64,000 nt of DNA from Acidobacteriota bacterium (GTDB lineage: Bacteria; Acidobacteriota; Terriglobia; Acidiferrales; UBA7541). Positions 51,595 to 61,559 of this stretch are shown piece by piece (within the stretch, counting starts at the first letter, position 1; each line of letters starts with the position of its first letter). Made by a program: the position numbers and the translations under genes. The notes below the pieces were generated by a model. It did no database searches, was not told the origin of the DNA, and worked only from the letters and a program-made list of their open reading frames with translations. The stretch is from the NCBI GenBank assembly GCA_013289955.1, contig JABCYZ010000005.1, positions 186,001-250,000 of the forward strand, written 5' to 3'.

Positions 51595-53055
51595 ATGTCC
51601 AATCACGATCTGGCCATTGTCATTCTTGCGGCAGGAAAAGGCACGCGGCTCAAATCAAGCCTTGCAAAGGTATTGCACCGCGCAGGAGGACGCACGCTGA
51701 TCGAACACGTGGTCCGCGCGTGCGCGCCGTTGGGCGCAAAGCAAACCATCGTCGTCGTGGGGCATCAAGCCGAGTGGGTAAGCTCGATGGTCGAGCCGCT
51801 CGGCGCAGAGACCGTATTGCAGCAGCCGCAGCACGGCACCGGGCATGCGATGCAAGTCGCGCGCCGGACTCTCGGGAGAGCCAAGCTTGCCGTGGTTTTG
51901 CCGGGCGATGCGCCGCTGGTGCGCACGGAAACGCTCAAGGCTCTTGTCGCTGCGCATCGCGCGGGAGACGCCGCTGCCACGATATTAACCGCCGTGCTCG
52001 CCGATCCCTCGGGCTATGGGCGCATCTTGCGAAAGTCCGAAACGGCCGTCGGGGCCATCGTCGAAGAATCGCAGCTCACACAGGACCAGCGTGAACTGAA
52101 CGAAATCAACTCCGCCATCTATTGCTTCACGCTGGAGAAACTTTGGCAGGCTTTGGCGCACGTCAAGCCGAACAACCGCCATCGCGAGTTGTACCTCACG
52201 GACACCATCGCCCTGATGACCTCTAAAGGCGAGACTGTGCTTGCGGAAGTCGCGCCCGATCCGCGCGAAGTTCTGGGCTGCAACACGCGAGCGGACTTGG
52301 CGGAAGTGGACCGCGTGTTTCGCGAACGGAAGCGCGCGGCGCTGATGGACACGGGAGTGACGATTCAGCTGCCCGAGACGGTGCTGATCGACCCGGAAGT
52401 GACGGCGGGCGAAGACACGGTGATTGAGCCGGGCGTGCAACTGCTCGGAAAAACCAAAATCGGCGCGCGGTGCATGATTCGCAGCGGCAGCGTGCTGACC
52501 GATGCGTTGCTCGGCGATGACGTGACTGTCGAACCGCATTGCGTCGTAGCGCAAAGCCGTTTGGACGACCGCGTGATCATCGGGCCATTTGCCCGTTTGC
52601 GCCCGGACAATCACGTGAAGGCTGGAGCGCGCATCGGCAATTTTGTCGAGCTGAAGAAGAGCACCATCGGCGAAGGCACGAAAGCGATGCACTTGACGTA
52701 TCTCGGCGACACGAAAATCGGGGCAAAATCGAATATCGGCGCGGGCACTATCACCTGCAATTACGATGGTTTCCACAAATATCCGACGTCGATTGGCAAC
52801 AAAGTGTTTATTGGAAGCGATAGCGCCCTGGTGGCGCCTGTCCGCATCGGCGACGGCGCTTACGTCGCGGCGGGCTCGACGATCACCGACAATGTCCCCG
52901 CCGACGCGCTGGCGGTCGCGCGCGGCCGCCAGGTGAATAAACCGGGCTGGGCTTCCAGGAAACGCCGCGAACTGGCCGCCGCTGAAAATCCCAAGAAAAC
53001 AAAGCGGGCCGGGAAGAAACCGAAGGCTCGCCGTCCCTCTAAAAAACGCCGCTGA
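51595..53055 (+). CDS. glmU: Bifunctional UDP-GlcNAc pyrophosphorylase/glucosamine-1-phosphate acetyltransferase
   Basis: 486 residues. N-terminal uridylyltransferase motif LAAGKGTRLKSSLAKVLH (residues 10-28) and QHGTGHAMQ; the linker leads to a left-handed beta-helix (hexapeptide repeats, residues 245-450) with LGDTKIGAKSNIGAGTITCNYDG, the acetyl-CoA site. Makes UDP-GlcNAc for peptidoglycan and LPS. I start at ATG 51595 because upstream in-frame residues have no homology. The tail RKRRELAAAENPKKTKR and more is about 30 residues longer and more basic than usual GlmU, possibly binding RNA or acidic surfaces. Confidence 0.95.
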   Translation: MSNHDLAIVILAAGKGTRLKSSLAKVLHRAGGRTLIEHVVRACAPLGAKQTIVVVGHQAEWVSSMVEPLGAETVLQQPQHGTGHAMQVARRTLGRAKLAVVLPGDAPLVRTETLKALVAAHRAGDAAATILTAVLADPSGYGRILRKSETAVGAIVEESQLTQDQRELNEINSAIYCFTLEKLWQALAHVKPNNRHRELYLTDTIALMTSKGETVLAEVAPDPREVLGCNTRADLAEVDRVFRERKRAALMDTGVTIQLPETVLIDPEVTAGEDTVIEPGVQLLGKTKIGARCMIRSGSVLTDALLGDDVTVEPHCVVAQSRLDDRVIIGPFARLRPDNHVKAGARIGNFVELKKSTIGEGTKAMHLTYLGDTKIGAKSNIGAGTITCNYDGFHKYPTSIGNKVFIGSDSALVAPVRIGDGAYVAAGSTITDNVPADALAVARGRQVNKPGWASRKRRELAAAENPKKTKRAGKKPKARRPSKKRR

Positions 53056-53196
53056 CAGCTGCTTCAGAAGTCTTGAGAATGGAGACGCCGGCTCATTCGC
53101 GCCTTGCCATCGGGGCCGAGCTCGCCACTCAGCGCCCGCATTGAATGCCAGCGAGCCGGGTGCTATCTTTCGCGTCAAGAAATGCGGAGATCGTCC

Positions 53197-53631
53197 ATGG
53201 CCGAACCTCGAACCAGAGCCGCCGTCGAATGCAGGATGATTGCACCCCAGTTCGTCGTGCCCGATGTTATAGCCGCTGCAGAGTATTACCGCGACGTCTT
53301 GGGATTTCGCATTCGCGGCTACTTCCTTGACCCTCCTATCTATGCGATCGTTGCGCGAGATTCGGTCGCGATCCACTTTGGGAAGGTCGACGCAGGTATT
53401 GCCACCTCGCCCAATATCCAACGGCGCGAGGGAAGCATCGACGCCTACATTTGGGTGAACGACGTCGATTCTCTATTCGCGGAGTTGAAAGAACGCGGCG
53501 CAAAAATTGTCGAGCCCCCGACGACGCAAGTCTACGAGTGCTATGAAATGGTGGTCGAGGATGGTTTCGGCTTTCGACTGGCTTTTGGGATGCCCGTCAG
53601 TTCAGCGCCTGACGCGGCCGCTCCATCCTGA
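53197..53631 (+). CDS. VOC-superfamily (glyoxalase/bleomycin-resistance-like) protein
   Basis: 144 residues. A VOC beta-alpha-beta-beta-beta pattern: APQFVVPDVIAAAEYYRDVLGF, IHFGKVDAG and VNDVDSLFAELKERGAKIVEP, ending VVEDGFGFRLAFG. Metal ligands of the first half are not obvious, so enzymatic activity is uncertain. I chose the ATG at 53197 because GGAG lies seven bases upstream; an ATG at 53182 is an alternative. It stands 80 bases before purQ. Confidence 0.85.
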   Translation: MAEPRTRAAVECRMIAPQFVVPDVIAAAEYYRDVLGFRIRGYFLDPPIYAIVARDSVAIHFGKVDAGIATSPNIQRREGSIDAYIWVNDVDSLFAELKERGAKIVEPPTTQVYECYEMVVEDGFGFRLAFGMPVSSAPDAAAPS

Positions 53632-53711
53632 TCGATTTAGGAAAGAACTTCCCGAGCGCCTGCGTGTGCTAAAATAGGAGTTCCCCGAATGCCCTACGGA
53701 GCCAACGCGCA

Positions 53712-54422
53712 ATGAAATTCGGAGTCGTTGTTTTCCCCGGGTCCAATTGCGACCACGACGCGTTCTACGCCATCGGCAATGTCCTGCACAAGCCCGTCGA
53801 ATTCATCTGGCACCAGTCAGAGGATCTCGCAAATTGCGATGCCATCATTTTGCCGGGCGGTTTTGCGCATGGCGATTATTTGCGCACCGGTGCGATCGCG
53901 CGTTTTTCGCCGGTGATGAAGTCTGTCGAGAAGTTTGCCAACAGCGGCGGTATGGTCCTCGGTATCTGCAACGGCTTCCAGATTCTCCTCGAAGCGGGTT
54001 TGCTGCCGGGCGCGATGATGCGCAACAGCGGTCTGCGCTACATTTGCCGCCACGTCCACATCCGCGTCGAGCAGACCGATACCCCGTTTACCAACGCAGC
54101 GCAGCGTGGACAAATCCTGACAGTCCCCATCGCGCACAACGACGGCAACTATACCTCGGATGAGGCCACGCTCGCGGGGCTCGAGAAAAATCGCCAGGTC
54201 CTTTTCCGCTACACGACCCCGCACGGACCGGATGACGCCGCCGGCAATCCCAACGGTTCGATGAACAATATCGCCGGCATCTGCAATCGCGAGCGCAATA
54301 TCGCCGGGCTGATGCCCCATCCTGAACGCGCCGTCGAAACGGCCCTCGGTTCCGACGACGGCCTGGTCATTTTCAAGTCCATGGTCGAAGCGCTCGTCGG
54401 CGCAGCAAAGGCCTCGGCGTGA
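53712..54422 (+). CDS. purQ: Phosphoribosylformylglycinamidine synthase, glutaminase subunit
   Basis: 236 residues, class I glutamine amidotransferase. The nucleophilic Cys lies in [14 protein letters not shown], the oxyanion segment in [17 protein letters not shown], and the His-Glu part of the triad in [10 protein letters not shown]. It supplies ammonia to PurL for FGAM synthesis. It heads the purine cluster on this strand, with a small unknown gene between it and purL. No purS gene, normally needed by the small PurL type, is visible in the cluster. Confidence 0.96.
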   Translation: MKFGVVVFPGSNCDHDAFYAIGNVLHKPVEFIWHQSEDLANCDAIILPGGFAHGDYLRTGAIARFSPVMKSVEKFANSGGMVLGICNGFQILLEAGLLPGAMMRNSGLRYICRHVHIRVEQTDTPFTNAAQRGQILTVPIAHNDGNYTSDEATLAGLEKNRQVLFRYTTPHGPDDAAGNPNGSMNNIAGICNRERNIAGLMPHPERAVETALGSDDGLVIFKSMVEALVGAAKASA

Positions 54423-54488
54423 AAATGGCGGCAGTTTTTTCAGGCAAACCCCAGCCGCGCTCCACTCACTCCCGCTTTGAGCGATGCG

Positions 54489-54977
54489 ATGAATGAAGAA
54501 CTCTCTGAACTGAGCTACGAAGAGTTTGTTCGCGCCCGGAATTTGCACTGGCAGGGAGAAGCAAAGAAACTGGAGCCGGGCGCGGTCGTTCCGGATTTCG
54601 ATAAAGTTGCCAGCGGGGAAGATGCCAGCACTTTCATGCTCTACGCGCCGGGCCCTCGAGGCGTTTTCGCCGTGTTTGAAGATTCCGCGAAAACCGGCTG
54701 GTTTTATCTCTACGGCGCGAAGCAGCGTGCCATCTTGAAATGCGCGCAGGTCTACAGTCGCGCAAACGTTGTGGTTGACGAGGATGTCGTGGACATCGGG
54801 TGGGCGGTGGACGGCTCGGCCTGCGGTCTTGCCGTTTGGGGCGAGTTTCGCGCCTTTCTGGGAGTCTCCGACGATTTGAAAGTGCAGAAGCAGGTGATGG
54901 ACGCGGAAGAACGCGGCATTCCCGCCAGCGACTGGCCCGCAGGTTTCGATCGTTATCTCGAACCGAAAATCGACTGA
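54489..54977 (+). CDS. DUF2251-like protein of unknown function
   Basis: 162 residues from ATG 54489; a TTG at 54477 is a less likely start. The central part [20 protein letters not shown] and [19 protein letters not shown] resembles DUF2251 proteins, an uncharacterised family. No signal or membrane segment. It sits between purQ and purL, at a position where many genomes have purS, but the sequence is unlike PurS. A role in purine synthesis would be inference from position only. Confidence 0.75.
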   Translation: MNEELSELSYEEFVRARNLHWQGEAKKLEPGAVVPDFDKVASGEDASTFMLYAPGPRGVFAVFEDSAKTGWFYLYGAKQRAILKCAQVYSRANVVVDEDVVDIGWAVDGSACGLAVWGEFRAFLGVSDDLKVQKQVMDAEERGIPASDWPAGFDRYLEPKID

Positions 54978-54996
54978 AGGACCGCGAACCGTACAA

Positions 54997-57378
54997 ATGG
55001 CTACAGCAGGCACCGAAATCAAAGTGACTCCGGAAATCGCCGCCGAACACGGCGTGACGCGCGACGAATATGCGCGCATCCAGCAAATCCTCGGCCGCGA
55101 TCCCAATATCACCGAACTCGGGATTTTCAGCGTGATGTGGAGCGAGCACTGCTCCTACAAATCGAGCAAAGTGCACCTGAAGCGACTGCCCACGCGCGGC
55201 AAACTCGTCGTGCAAGGTCCCGGGGAAAATGCCGGTGTCGTGGATATCGGCGATGGGCTCGTCGCCGCATTCAAAATCGAGTCGCACAATCATCCGAGTT
55301 ATGTGGAACCATTTCAGGGCGCGACGACTGGCGTCGGCGGAATTCTGCGCGATATTTTCACCATGGGCGCGCGCCCGATCGCGATCCTTGATTCGCTCCG
55401 CTTCGGGGAAATCTCTCCGGTCAAGGGAACGAGCGCGGAAGACGCGGCCAAAAATCGCCGCATACTCGACGGCGTCGTCCGCGGGGTCGGACACTACGGA
55501 AACTGTTTCGGCGTTCCGACCATCGGCGGCGAAGTCGGCTTCGAACCGTGCTACTCGCAGAATCCGCTCGTCAATGCACTGGCCTTGGGCATTGCGCGTA
55601 AGGAAGAAATTTTTCTAGCCAAAGCCAAGGGCATCGGCAACCCCGTTATTTACGTCGGGGCAAAAACCGGCCGTGACGGCATTCACGGCGCCTCGCTGCT
55701 TGCGTCGGCGGAATTCACAGAGGAATCCAAGCAGAAGCGCCCCAACGTGCAAGTCGGCGATCCATTCATGGAAAAATTGTTACTCGAAGCCTGCCTCGAG
55801 GCCATGCAAACGGGTGCGGTCGTGGCCATTCAGGACATGGGCGCGGCCGGCCTCACCTGCTCGACCATGGAAATGGCCTCGCGCGGCGGCACTGGCATCG
55901 AAATTGACCTCGCCAAAGTTCCTCAGCGCGAAACCGGCATGACGCCCTACGAAATCATGCTCAGCGAATCTCAGGAGCGCATGCTCCTTGTCGCGGAAAA
56001 AGGCCGCGAACGGGAAGTGCTCGACGTTTTTAAGAAGTGGGGACTCGATGCCGTAGTGGTCGGCACGGTGACTGACGGCGGCATCGCGAAAGTATTGAAT
56101 CACGGACAAATCGCCGCCGAAATCCCCGCGCATCCGCTCGCCGAAGAAGGCCCCGTTTACCGCCGCCCCATCGCACAGCCGCCCCTTCGTCATGAAACGC
56201 CGGCCGATTGGTTTCTGTTCGCGCCCGAAGGCACAAACCTCACCGCGAATTTTGCAAAGCTCCTGGCGACGCCAGCCATCGCCTCCAAGCGCTGGATCAC
56301 CGAACAGTACGACACGAGCGTGCGCACCAACACGCTCGCCGGCCCGGGCGCAAGCGATGCCGCGGTAGTGCGCATCAAGGATCCCGAGACCGGAATCGTG
56401 AAACGCGCGCTGGCGCTGGCCACCGACGGCAACGGCCGCTGGTGTCAATTGAATCCACGGGCCGGCGCGATGCACGCAGTCGCCGAAGCGGCGCGTAACG
56501 TCGCGAGCTCCGGCGCACGCCCCATTGCCGCCACGAATTGCCTTAACTTCGGCAGCCCCGAAAAACCGGACGTCATGTGGCAGTTCAGCGAGGCCATCGA
56601 CGGTCTCACGGTCGCCTGCGAAGAACTCGGCACGCCCATCACCGGCGGCAACGTCAGCTTTTACAACGAAACGCTCGGCAAATCCATTTATCCGACACCG
56701 GTGATCGGCATCCTCGGCATTCTCGATGACGCCTCCCGCGTCCTGAAAATCGCCTTCCGCGCCGAAGGCGACGTCATCCTGTTGCTGGAGGGAGCCGAGG
56801 CCATAGCGAGGGCACAGCATGCTGCGCCCCTGGAGGGCAAGCACCCCTCCGAGACCGCTCGCGGATTTTCCTCTTCCGAATATTCCAAAACGATCGCCGG
56901 CATCGTCTCCGGCGAGCCTCCAGCGATCGATCTAGCCGCCGAAAAGCGCCTGATCGACTGCCTGGTCGCTCTCGCTTCCGAAGGCTCGCTACAATCCGCC
57001 CACGACATCTCCGACGGCGGCATCGCCGTCACCCTGGCCGAATCCTGCTTTGCGTCCGCCTCTTCTCCCGCGGGGGCACGGCACGCCGAGCCCGTCTTGG
57101 GGGCGACTGTGAAACTGGACGCCGCCGGCGCGCCCGCCGAGCATGCCCTCTTCAACGAGAGCGGCGCCCGCTGCGTCGTCTCCGCCTCCCCCACAAAACT
57201 TGCCGCGGTTCAGAGAACTGCGAGACAATACAACGTGGGCGCGCGTGAAATCGGCAAGGTGCATCTTGGCAATGCGCTCCGCATCGAATATAAGGGGAGT
57301 GCGGTAGTCGATTCCCCCCTCGACTCCCTGCGCGGCATTTGGGCCAATTCGCTTGAGAACACGTTAGCCGCAAAATGA
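54997..57378 (+). CDS. purL: Phosphoribosylformylglycinamidine synthase, large subunit
   Basis: 793 residues, the small PurL type that needs separate PurQ and PurS. Motifs: [21 protein letters not shown] near 40, [51 protein letters not shown] and the second-half [17 protein letters not shown]. Two stretches have no counterpart in typical Pur[23 protein letters not shown] and [13 protein letters not shown]. Both are encoded over imperfect palindromes (56810-56829 and 57074-57093), apparently repeats inserted in frame. The stop overlaps purF by four bases. Confidence 0.96.
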   Translation: MATAGTEIKVTPEIAAEHGVTRDEYARIQQILGRDPNITELGIFSVMWSEHCSYKSSKVHLKRLPTRGKLVVQGPGENAGVVDIGDGLVAAFKIESHNHPSYVEPFQGATTGVGGILRDIFTMGARPIAILDSLRFGEISPVKGTSAEDAAKNRRILDGVVRGVGHYGNCFGVPTIGGEVGFEPCYSQNPLVNALALGIARKEEIFLAKAKGIGNPVIYVGAKTGRDGIHGASLLASAEFTEESKQKRPNVQVGDPFMEKLLLEACLEAMQTGAVVAIQDMGAAGLTCSTMEMASRGGTGIEIDLAKVPQRETGMTPYEIMLSESQERMLLVAEKGREREVLDVFKKWGLDAVVVGTVTDGGIAKVLNHGQIAAEIPAHPLAEEGPVYRRPIAQPPLRHETPADWFLFAPEGTNLTANFAKLLATPAIASKRWITEQYDTSVRTNTLAGPGASDAAVVRIKDPETGIVKRALALATDGNGRWCQLNPRAGAMHAVAEAARNVASSGARPIAATNCLNFGSPEKPDVMWQFSEAIDGLTVACEELGTPITGGNVSFYNETLGKSIYPTPVIGILGILDDASRVLKIAFRAEGDVILLLEGAEAIARAQHAAPLEGKHPSETARGFSSSEYSKTIAGIVSGEPPAIDLAAEKRLIDCLVALASEGSLQSAHDISDGGIAVTLAESCFASASSPAGARHAEPVLGATVKLDAAGAPAEHALFNESGARCVVSASPTKLAAVQRTARQYNVGAREIGKVHLGNALRIEYKGSAVVDSPLDSLRGIWANSLENTLAAK
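56810..56829. repeat. REP-like palindrome inside purL, copy 1
   Basis: Layout GGGC-A-CAGC-AT-GCTG-C-GCCC: outer arms GGGC/GCCC, one mismatch, then a perfect 10-base palindrome. It is read in the purL frame and encodes AQHAAP. A perfect version lies at 62915-62936. Confidence 0.6.
57074..57093. repeat. REP-like palindrome inside purL, copy 2
   Basis: Layout GGGC-A-CGGC-AC-GCCG-A-GCCC, the same architecture as copy 1 with base changes that keep the inner stem paired. It encodes ARHAEP in the same reading frame as copy 1. Confidence 0.55.
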
Positions 57379-58877
57379 CAAACAAGCTCGCCTTTGCCGA
57401 CGATCACTTTCACGACGAGTGTGGTGTGTTCGGCGTCTTCGGCCATCCCGAAGCCGCAAATCTCGCCTACCTCGGCCTCTACGCGCTTCAGCATCGTGGT
57501 CAGGAATCCGCCGGCATCGTTTCAAGCGACGGGACCGATCTCTTTCTCCACCGCTCCATGGGCGACGTCGAAGAGATTTTTCAGCCCCCCGTGCTCGCTA
57601 AGCTGCCGGGAAACCTCGCCATCGGGCACACGCGCTATTCGACCGCGGGCGATAAAGCATTGCTTAACGCGCAGCCCATCATGATCGATTGCAACAAGGG
57701 CAAAGTCGCCCTCGGCCACAACGGCAATCTCACCAACGCCGCCGAGTGGCGCCGCAAACTCGAGCATCGCGGCTCCATCTTCCAGACCAACAGCGACACC
57801 GAAGTAATCGTCCATCTCATCGCGCGCTCGCAAGCCCGCAATCTTTCGGGCGCCCTTGGCGATGCGCTCAATCAGGTGGAAGGCGCCTACTCGCTGCTCG
57901 TCCTTACGCAAGACGAACTCATTGCCGTTCGCGATCCCCGCGGCTTCCGCCCGCTCGTGCTCGGCAGGCTTGCTCTGCCGGCTGGCGGTGAAGCGTGGCT
58001 AGTCGCTTCTGAAACCTGCGCGTTCGATCTTCTCAACGCGCAATACGTCCGCGAAATCGAGCCCGGCGAAATGGTGCGCATCTCCCGCTCCGGCATCGAG
58101 TCCATCCACTTCGCGCCGGAAAAGCCCTTGCAGCAATGCATTTTCGAGCATGTCTATTTTGCGCGGCCGGACAGCATCATATTCGGTCGCAGCGTGAACG
58201 AAAGCCGCGAAGCCCTCGGCCGTCTTCTCGCCCGCGAGCACCCGGTTGATGCAGATATTGTCGTGCCCGTTCCGGATTCCGGTGTGCCCGCCGCCGTCGG
58301 CTACGCGCTCGAATCGAGAATTCCTTTCCGCATGGGCTTGATCCGCAATCACTACATCGGTCGCACGTTCATCGAACCGTCGCAGGCTATTCGCAATTTT
58401 GGCGTGAAACTGAAACTCAATCCTATTCGCGGCCTCATTGAAGGCCAGCGCGTCATTCTCGTCGACGATTCCATCGTCCGCGGCACGACCAGCCGGAAAA
58501 TCGTGCGCATGGTTCGGGAAGCGGGCGCCCGCGAAGTCCATGTGCGCATCAGCTGCCCGCCCACGATTTCTCCATGCTATTACGGCGTAGATACTCCCAC
58601 ACGGGAAGAGCTCATCGCTTCCTCGAATTCCCCCGAAGAAATTTGCAAGTTTCTCGGCGCGGATTCGCTCGGCTACGTCTCGCTTCCTGCGCTTCGCCAG
58701 GCCGTGAATGACACCGAAGGCAAGTTCTGTACGTCTTGTTATACCGGGGTCTATCCGACGGATCTCGTGCAGCTCGAAGTCCGCGAGAGCAATGGCAACG
58801 CTTCGGAAGCGAAGAATGGCAATGCTCCGGACGACGCATCTATCGAAAAGCCAGTGGCGGTGGAACGTGAAGGCTGA
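57375..58877 (+). CDS. purF: Amidophosphoribosyltransferase
   Basis: 500 residues; catalyses the first step of purine synthesis (PRPP and glutamine to phosphoribosylamine). A short propeptide of 15 residues ends before Cys16 ([10 protein letters not shown]), the N-terminal nucleophile. The PRPP loop is [17 protein letters not shown]. Cysteines in [18 protein letters not shown] and [10 protein letters not shown] match the 4Fe-4S cluster ligands of Bacillus-type PurF, so an oxygen-sensitive cluster is likely. It starts in the stop of purL (ATGA). Confidence 0.96.
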   Translation: MTNKLAFADDHFHDECGVFGVFGHPEAANLAYLGLYALQHRGQESAGIVSSDGTDLFLHRSMGDVEEIFQPPVLAKLPGNLAIGHTRYSTAGDKALLNAQPIMIDCNKGKVALGHNGNLTNAAEWRRKLEHRGSIFQTNSDTEVIVHLIARSQARNLSGALGDALNQVEGAYSLLVLTQDELIAVRDPRGFRPLVLGRLALPAGGEAWLVASETCAFDLLNAQYVREIEPGEMVRISRSGIESIHFAPEKPLQQCIFEHVYFARPDSIIFGRSVNESREALGRLLAREHPVDADIVVPVPDSGVPAAVGYALESRIPFRMGLIRNHYIGRTFIEPSQAIRNFGVKLKLNPIRGLIEGQRVILVDDSIVRGTTSRKIVRMVREAGAREVHVRISCPPTISPCYYGVDTPTREELIASSNSPEEICKFLGADSLGYVSLPALRQAVNDTEGKFCTSCYTGVYPTDLVQLEVRESNGNASEAKNGNAPDDASIEKPVAVEREG

Positions 58878-59595
58878 CCTAAAAGAAAAACCAAGCGGCA
58901 AAGAGGACGACAAAGAAACCGGGGAAAAAGCCGAAGAGTCCAAGCTCCCCATGGGCAAGCGCGTGCAGCGCGAAGCACTGGCCTGGTTCTGGGTGGGGCT
59001 CGCATTTCTGCTGATCAACGGCACCATCGGCCAGGCACGCGTGATTCCATCCGGCTCGATGGAAAACACGCTTCTCATCGGCGACCACCTCATCATGAGC
59101 CGCATCGGCTACGACGCCGGCGTTCCTTTTACCAACTGGCACGTCTCGCTCTGGCGAAATCCCAAGCGCCAGCAGATCGTCATCTTCAAGCCGCCCTTCG
59201 CACCCGATCAGCCGGACTATGTGAAGCGCGTCATCGGTCTCCCGGGCGACACGGTCGACGTTCACGACGGCGCCGTCTGGATCAATGGGCAGAAGCTCAG
59301 CGAAAATTACACGATTGGACGCAGCGAGCCGGGCGACTGGAAGCTCCCTTTCACAGTTCCAGACAAATCCTATTTTGTGATGGGCGACAATCGAGGCAAT
59401 TCCTATGATAGCCGCTTCTGGGGCCCCGTTCCGCGGAATGACATCATCGGCACGCCGGTGATGATTTACATGTCGCTCGAGGTCGGCCAGGATGCCTGGG
59501 AACCCGGCCAGATTCGCGAACGATTTTTAGCTTACGCGAATGCCATCATCCATCCGGGCACGGTGCGCTGGAGGCGCCTGTTCCGGACCTTTTGA
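58867..59595 (+). CDS. lepB: Signal peptidase I
   Basis: 242 residues from GTG 58867, which overlaps purF by 11 bases. One N-terminal helix (LAWFWVGLAFLLINGTI) anchors it to the inner membrane; the catalytic dyad is Ser64 in IPSGSMENTL and Lys120 in YVKRVIGLPGD. MGDNRGNSYDSRFWG is box E of the family. It cleaves Sec and Tat signal peptides on the periplasmic face. Its place between purF and purM looks like chance operon membership. The first 30 residues are charged and unusually rich in Lys and Glu. Confidence 0.94.
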   Translation: MKADLKEKPSGKEDDKETGEKAEESKLPMGKRVQREALAWFWVGLAFLLINGTIGQARVIPSGSMENTLLIGDHLIMSRIGYDAGVPFTNWHVSLWRNPKRQQIVIFKPPFAPDQPDYVKRVIGLPGDTVDVHDGAVWINGQKLSENYTIGRSEPGDWKLPFTVPDKSYFVMGDNRGNSYDSRFWGPVPRNDIIGTPVMIYMSLEVGQDAWEPGQIRERFLAYANAIIHPGTVRWRRLFRTF

Positions 59596-59721
59596 TCCGG
59601 ACGTTTTGTGTTGAAGTCCGTATTTGAGCCGCAGAATCCGTAGGCGGTTTCGGCGCACCATAGAAGATTTCGCCGCGAGCCCCCCGCGGCAGCTTGCAGT
59701 TCATTCCGCAGTGAGCACGAT

Positions 59722-59741
59722 GGGCGCGAATCTGCGCCCAA
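59722..59741 (+). other. Hairpin in the lepB-purM gap
   Basis: TGGGCGC (59722-59728) and GCGCCCA (59735-59741) with a six-base loop, 25 bases before purM. No T-run follows, so a terminator is unlikely. It may affect purM translation; it could also be a repeat unit. Confidence 0.35.
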
Positions 59742-59766
59742 TAAAAACGAAAGCGAATCAGCCTCA

Positions 59767-60813
59767 ATGAAATATGCCGACGCCGGAGTGAACATCGCTG
59801 TCGCCGACGAAGTGAAGCAGCGCATCCGACACCACGCCAACCGCACGTTCACCAGCGGAGTGCTCGGCGGCATCGGCGGCTTCGGAGCGCTTTTCGCCCT
59901 CGACTCGAAAAAGTGGAAAGAACCCGTTCTCGTGTCGAGCGCCGACGGGGTCGGCACCAAGCTGAAAATCGCCATGGCCATGGGTGTGCACTCGACCGTC
60001 GGCGGCGACCTCGTCAATCATTGCGTCAACGATATCCTCGTCCAGGGCGCCACGCCGCTTTTCTTTCTCGATTACCTTGCCATGGGAAAGCTCGATCCGG
60101 CGGTCATCGAGCAACTCGTCGAAGGCATGAGCCGCTCTTGCCGCAAGGCTGGATGCGCTCTCATTGGCGGCGAGACCGCCGAGATGCCGGGCTTTTATCC
60201 TCCCGGGGAATACGATCTCGCGGGCTTCATCGTAGGCGTGGTTGAGCGCAAAAAGATTCTCACCGGAAAATCCGTCAAGCCCGGCGACGCGCTCCTCGCT
60301 CTTCCGTCTTCCGGCCTCCACACCAACGGCTACTCGCTCGCTCGCAAACTGGTTTTTGAAGTAGCAAATCTAAAGCCGGACACTTATGTCGCCGAAGTAG
60401 GAAACAAAATCGGCGCGGAGCTTCTAAAGCCTCATCTGTGCTACGCTCCCGCTCTCAAAAATATCATTGCGCGCGGCTGGGTTTCCGGTCTCGCGCACAT
60501 AACCGGCGGCGGCATTCCCGGCAACTTGCCGCGCGTCCTTCCCGCCGGGGTAAAGGCGCAGATCGACATCGCGTCCTGGCCAGTCCCGCATATTTTCAAA
60601 TTTCTCGCCGGGCTCGGAAAAATCGAAACCAACGAATTGCTGCAATCCTTCAACATGGGCATCGGCATGATCCTTGTCGTGCCCCCGGCCCACGTGAAAT
60701 CCGTCGAAGCCGACCTGAAGCGCCGCCGCGAAAAATTCTTCCGCATCGGGCGCATCGAGCGAGCCGACTCCGGCAAACCACGCGTCGCCCACTCCGGCTC
60801 TCTCAATCTGTGA
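59767..60813 (+). CDS. purM: Phosphoribosylformylglycinamidine cyclo-ligase (AIR synthetase)
   Basis: 348 residues. Motifs: VLVSSADGVGTKLKIA (ATP/FGAM site), GGDLVNHCVNDILVQGATPLFFLDY, ALIGGETAEMPGFYPPGEYDLAGF, SSGLHTNGYSLAR and ITGGGIPGNLPRVLP. Closes the imidazole ring, the step after PurL. The ATG has no strong ribosome-binding site. The 3' end overlaps the convergent padR gene by 11 bases. Confidence 0.95.
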   Translation: MKYADAGVNIAVADEVKQRIRHHANRTFTSGVLGGIGGFGALFALDSKKWKEPVLVSSADGVGTKLKIAMAMGVHSTVGGDLVNHCVNDILVQGATPLFFLDYLAMGKLDPAVIEQLVEGMSRSCRKAGCALIGGETAEMPGFYPPGEYDLAGFIVGVVERKKILTGKSVKPGDALLALPSSGLHTNGYSLARKLVFEVANLKPDTYVAEVGNKIGAELLKPHLCYAPALKNIIARGWVSGLAHITGGGIPGNLPRVLPAGVKAQIDIASWPVPHIFKFLAGLGKIETNELLQSFNMGIGMILVVPPAHVKSVEADLKRRREKFFRIGRIERADSGKPRVAHSGSLNL

Positions 60814-61483
60814 GCTTTTTCTTCTCCGTGTTCTCCGCGCCCTCCTTGTAAATGTTTTTTCTTTTCGTTCCATCTCCTGCCGCAGCATACTCCGGATGTT
60901 TCGCCTGTCCCCGCTTCTTCCTTTCTCGCGCAACGCGTTTCAGCCAGCGCAACTCTGTCTGAAACTGTTCTATCATCAGACTCACCATCCACACCGCTTC
61001 ATGGTAGGGATGCCCCACTTCCTCTAGAACCGAGCGCAGCGTTTCTTTTTCCCGCGCCAATTCCTTCACGAGGAATTTCTGCCGCCGCCGGAGCTGCTCA
61101 CGGAACACGCCCGGCCGCGCCTGCCAGGAAAGCGCCACCCACGTCAGGAAGGCGGGCCGGTCGCGCTGCGCCGTCCAATTTTCGCTTTCAAGAGCATCAG
61201 CAAGCGCGGCCCGCCCCTTCGCCGTAGTCTCGAAACTGCTCCGCTCAGGGCCTGCGGCAGGCTCATCCGTTTCGAGCGAGCGAATCATTCCGCTCTTCGC
61301 CAGTTTTTCGAGCGAATAGTAAACCTGCGGCCGCGAAATCCCGGCCCAGTCCCGAATCTCGCGCCGCTCCAATTCGGCATTGGCCTGGTACCCGTGCATG
61401 GGCCGCTCCGCCAGCAAACTCAAAAGCACCAGGTCCGGCGTGGTAAGCCCCTCTTTCTTCTTCGCCCTGACAGTTCTCTTCAA
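60803..61483 (-). CDS. PadR-family transcriptional regulator
   Basis: 226 residues from TTG 61483. Winged-helix domain at 15-100: TPDLVLLSLLAERPMHGYQANAEL, ISRPQVYYSLEKLAKSGMIRS and the wing FETTAKGRAALADAL. The C-terminal half is a long helical region (FREQLRRRQKFLVKELARE) that dimerises. No other start makes a longer homologous protein. It lies 76 bases after the Cdd1-like gene on the same strand and may bind the inverted repeat at 61893-61911. Confidence 0.9.
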   Translation of the reverse strand: MKRTVRAKKKEGLTTPDLVLLSLLAERPMHGYQANAELERREIRDWAGISRPQVYYSLEKLAKSGMIRSLETDEPAAGPERSSFETTAKGRAALADALESENWTAQRDRPAFLTWVALSWQARPGVFREQLRRRQKFLVKELAREKETLRSVLEEVGHPYHEAVWMVSLMIEQFQTELRWLKRVARERKKRGQAKHPEYAAAGDGTKRKNIYKEGAENTEKKKLTD

Positions 61484-61559
61484 CCTCGCCGCGCTCCTTT
61501 CCGATCTTTGCGTCTCTGCCGTTTCTTCTCTTTCTGCTCCTTCTTTTCTTTCTCCGTCG

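Noticed and set aside
57999..59105. 368-codon minus-strand frame across purF and lepB
   Set aside because: Opposes two well-supported genes and has no family content.
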